Shown here piece by piece: positions 5,365-6,256 of a stretch of 6,256 bases of DNA (within the stretch, counting starts at the first letter, position 1; each line of letters begins with the position of its first letter). Location of the stretch: positions 1-6,256 of the forward strand of contig CADBKS010000174.1 in assembly GCA_902795255.1 (NCBI GenBank), read 5' to 3'. Under the pieces are notes generated by a model that was not told the origin of the DNA, ran no database searches, and was given only the letters and a program-made list of their open reading frames with translations. The DNA comes from an uncultured Chloroflexota bacterium. GTDB lineage: Bacteria > Chloroflexota > Anaerolineae > Anaerolineales > Anaerolineaceae. A program made the position numbers and the translations under genes.

Positions 5365-6256
5365 GGAGATCCTCCCCTCTGTAGCGGGCGACGGCCGCAC
5401 AGTCCTTATCCCCGCGTCCGGAAATCGTGATCACCAGGATCTGATCTTTTTCCATCTCCGGTGCGATCTTCACCGCGTAAGCGACCGCGTGGGCGGATTC
5501 GACTGCGGGAATGATCCCTTCCGTCCGGGAAAGGTATTCAAAAGCGCAGACAGCTTCCTCGTCGGTGACCGGGACATACTCCGCGCGCCCAGTGTCATGC
5601 AGATAAGCATGTTCAGGACCGATGCCGGGGTAATCCAGCCCTGCAGAGATGGAATAGACCGGCGCGATCTGGCCGTATTCGTCCTGACAGAAATATGACT
5701 TCATGCCGTGGAAGATCCCGACCTTTCCGGTGGCGATCGTCGCGGCGGTCTCAAATGTCTCGACGCCCCGCCCCGCGGCTTCACAGCCGATCAGGCGAAC
5801 TTCCGGATCATCGATAAAGTGATAAAAACTGCCGATGGCATTCGATCCGCCGCCGACACAGGCCAGCACCGCATCCGGCAGCCGGCCCTCCTTTTCCAGG
5901 ATCTGACTTTTGATCTCTTTCGAGATAACTGCCTGGAAATCGCGCACGATCGTCGGGAAAGGATGCGGTCCCATGACAGATCCGAGACAGTAATGCGTAT
6001 CCGCGATCCGCGAGGTCCATTCGCGCATCGCCTCGGACACCGCGTCCTTCAGCGTTGCCGTACCGGTCCTGACCGGGACCACTTCGGCACCGAGCAGACG
6101 CATGCGGTACACGTTCAACGCCTGCCGGACCGTATCCTCCTCACCCATAAACACGACGCATTCCATATCCATCAGCGCGGCGGCGGTGGCCGTGGCCACA
6201 CCGTGCTGCCCGGCACCGGTTTCGGCGATCAGCCGGGTCTTCCCCATTTTTTTTGC
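5357..6256 (-). CDS. trpB: Tryptophan synthase beta subunit (partial, 5' end outside the window)
   Basis: The last 299 codons of TrpB, the PLP enzyme that joins indole and serine to make tryptophan. The frame stays open to the window edge: residues AKK precede MGKTR, matching the internal AKRMGK of the family, so the Met at 6247 is not the start. By alignment from memory with E. coli TrpB, about 97 residues are missing, including the PLP-binding lysine (Lys87). Conserved parts present are AETGAGQHG (E109 equivalent), the PLP phosphate loop GGGSNAIG (232-239 equivalent), SAGLDYPG (D305 equivalent), GIIPAVES (E350 equivalent) and SGRGDKD near the C-terminus (S377 equivalent). Spacing between these motifs matches E. 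coli almost residue for residue, so this is a canonical TrpB1-type subunit rather than TrpB2. It ends with TAA inside the trpA start region (8-base overlap). Confidence 0.97.
   Translation of the reverse strand, partial: AKKMGKTRLIAETGAGQHGVATATAAALMDMECVVFMGEEDTVRQALNVYRMRLLGAEVVPVRTGTATLKDAVSEAMREWTSRIADTHYCLGSVMGPHPFPTIVRDFQAVISKEIKSQILEKEGRLPDAVLACVGGGSNAIGSFYHFIDDPEVRLIGCEAAGRGVETFETAATIATGKVGIFHGMKSYFCQDEYGQIAPVYSISAGLDYPGIGPEHAYLHDTGRAEYVPVTDEEAVCAFEYLSRTEGIIPAVESAHAVAYAVKIAPEMEKDQILVITISGRGDKDCAAVARYRGEDLHE
5371..5377 (-). promoter_or_regulatory. Ribosome binding site deciding the trpA start
   Basis: On the minus strand GGGGAGG lies 6 bases before the ATG at 5364-5362, inside the last codons of trpB. 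It supports the shorter trpA reading and, with the ATGAGTAA overlap, translational coupling of the two subunits, which are needed in equal amounts. Confidence 0.8.

Noticed and set aside
5362..5400. trpA start at the upstream in-frame ATG (5400)
   Set aside because: It would add 12 residues not typical of TrpA and increase the overlap with trpB, while the ATG at 5364 has GGGGAGG at a 6-base spacing.
1..6256. Frequent CCGG and GATC tetramers across the window
   Set aside because: They occur mainly within codons such as CCG, CGG, GAT and ATC and look like codon preference in a GC-rich genome; no regular spacing or clustering was seen.

Overview
The window reads as ordinary chromosomal DNA of a moderately GC-rich member of the Bacillota. 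Clostridia or a relative is my inference, drawn from four traits: the Bacillus/Geobacillus-type lipase fold, the short clostridial/lactobacillar type of peptide deformylase homologue, the aldo/keto reductase with a C-terminal double [4Fe-4S] domain (typical of anaerobes), and strong GGAGG-type ribosome binding sites 6-7 bases before most starts. Nothing allows a genus-level call. I see no tRNA, rRNA, CRISPR array, insertion sequence or integration scar, and no intergenic gap longer than about 200 bases.

Layout from left to right: a fructosamine/ketosamine kinase gene (+) converges, with 6 bases between stop codons, on a peptide-deformylase-like gene (-). A 192-base divergent intergenic region follows; it holds a candidate extended -10 promoter for the deformylase homologue and a TATAAT box for the rightward genes. 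Next come a metallo-beta-lactamase-fold hydrolase (+) and, 6 bases later and in the same reading frame, a family I.5-like lipase without a signal peptide (+). These two form a likely two-gene unit. After an 84-base gap with another TATAAT box comes an iron-sulfur aldo/keto reductase (+). It converges on the end of a tryptophan operon (-): trpB, cut by the right edge of the window, and trpA, overlapping by 8 bases. A 40-base perfect palindrome flanked by A and T runs separates the reductase from trpA and serves as a bidirectional terminator; the trpA stop codon lies inside it.

Functionally the right end is clear: tryptophan synthase, alpha and beta subunits, the last enzyme of tryptophan biosynthesis. 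The other genes are stand-alone housekeeping or accessory enzymes (glycation repair, a deformylase paralogue of uncertain activity, a hydrolase pair, a redox enzyme) and show no obvious shared pathway. I do not find a convincing new multi-gene system. The observations most worth a second look are the replaced motif-I glutamine in the deformylase homologue, the leaderless lipase fused in frame (apart from one stop) to the hydrolase gene, and the Asp-to-Glu change at the catalytic aspartate position of TrpA.
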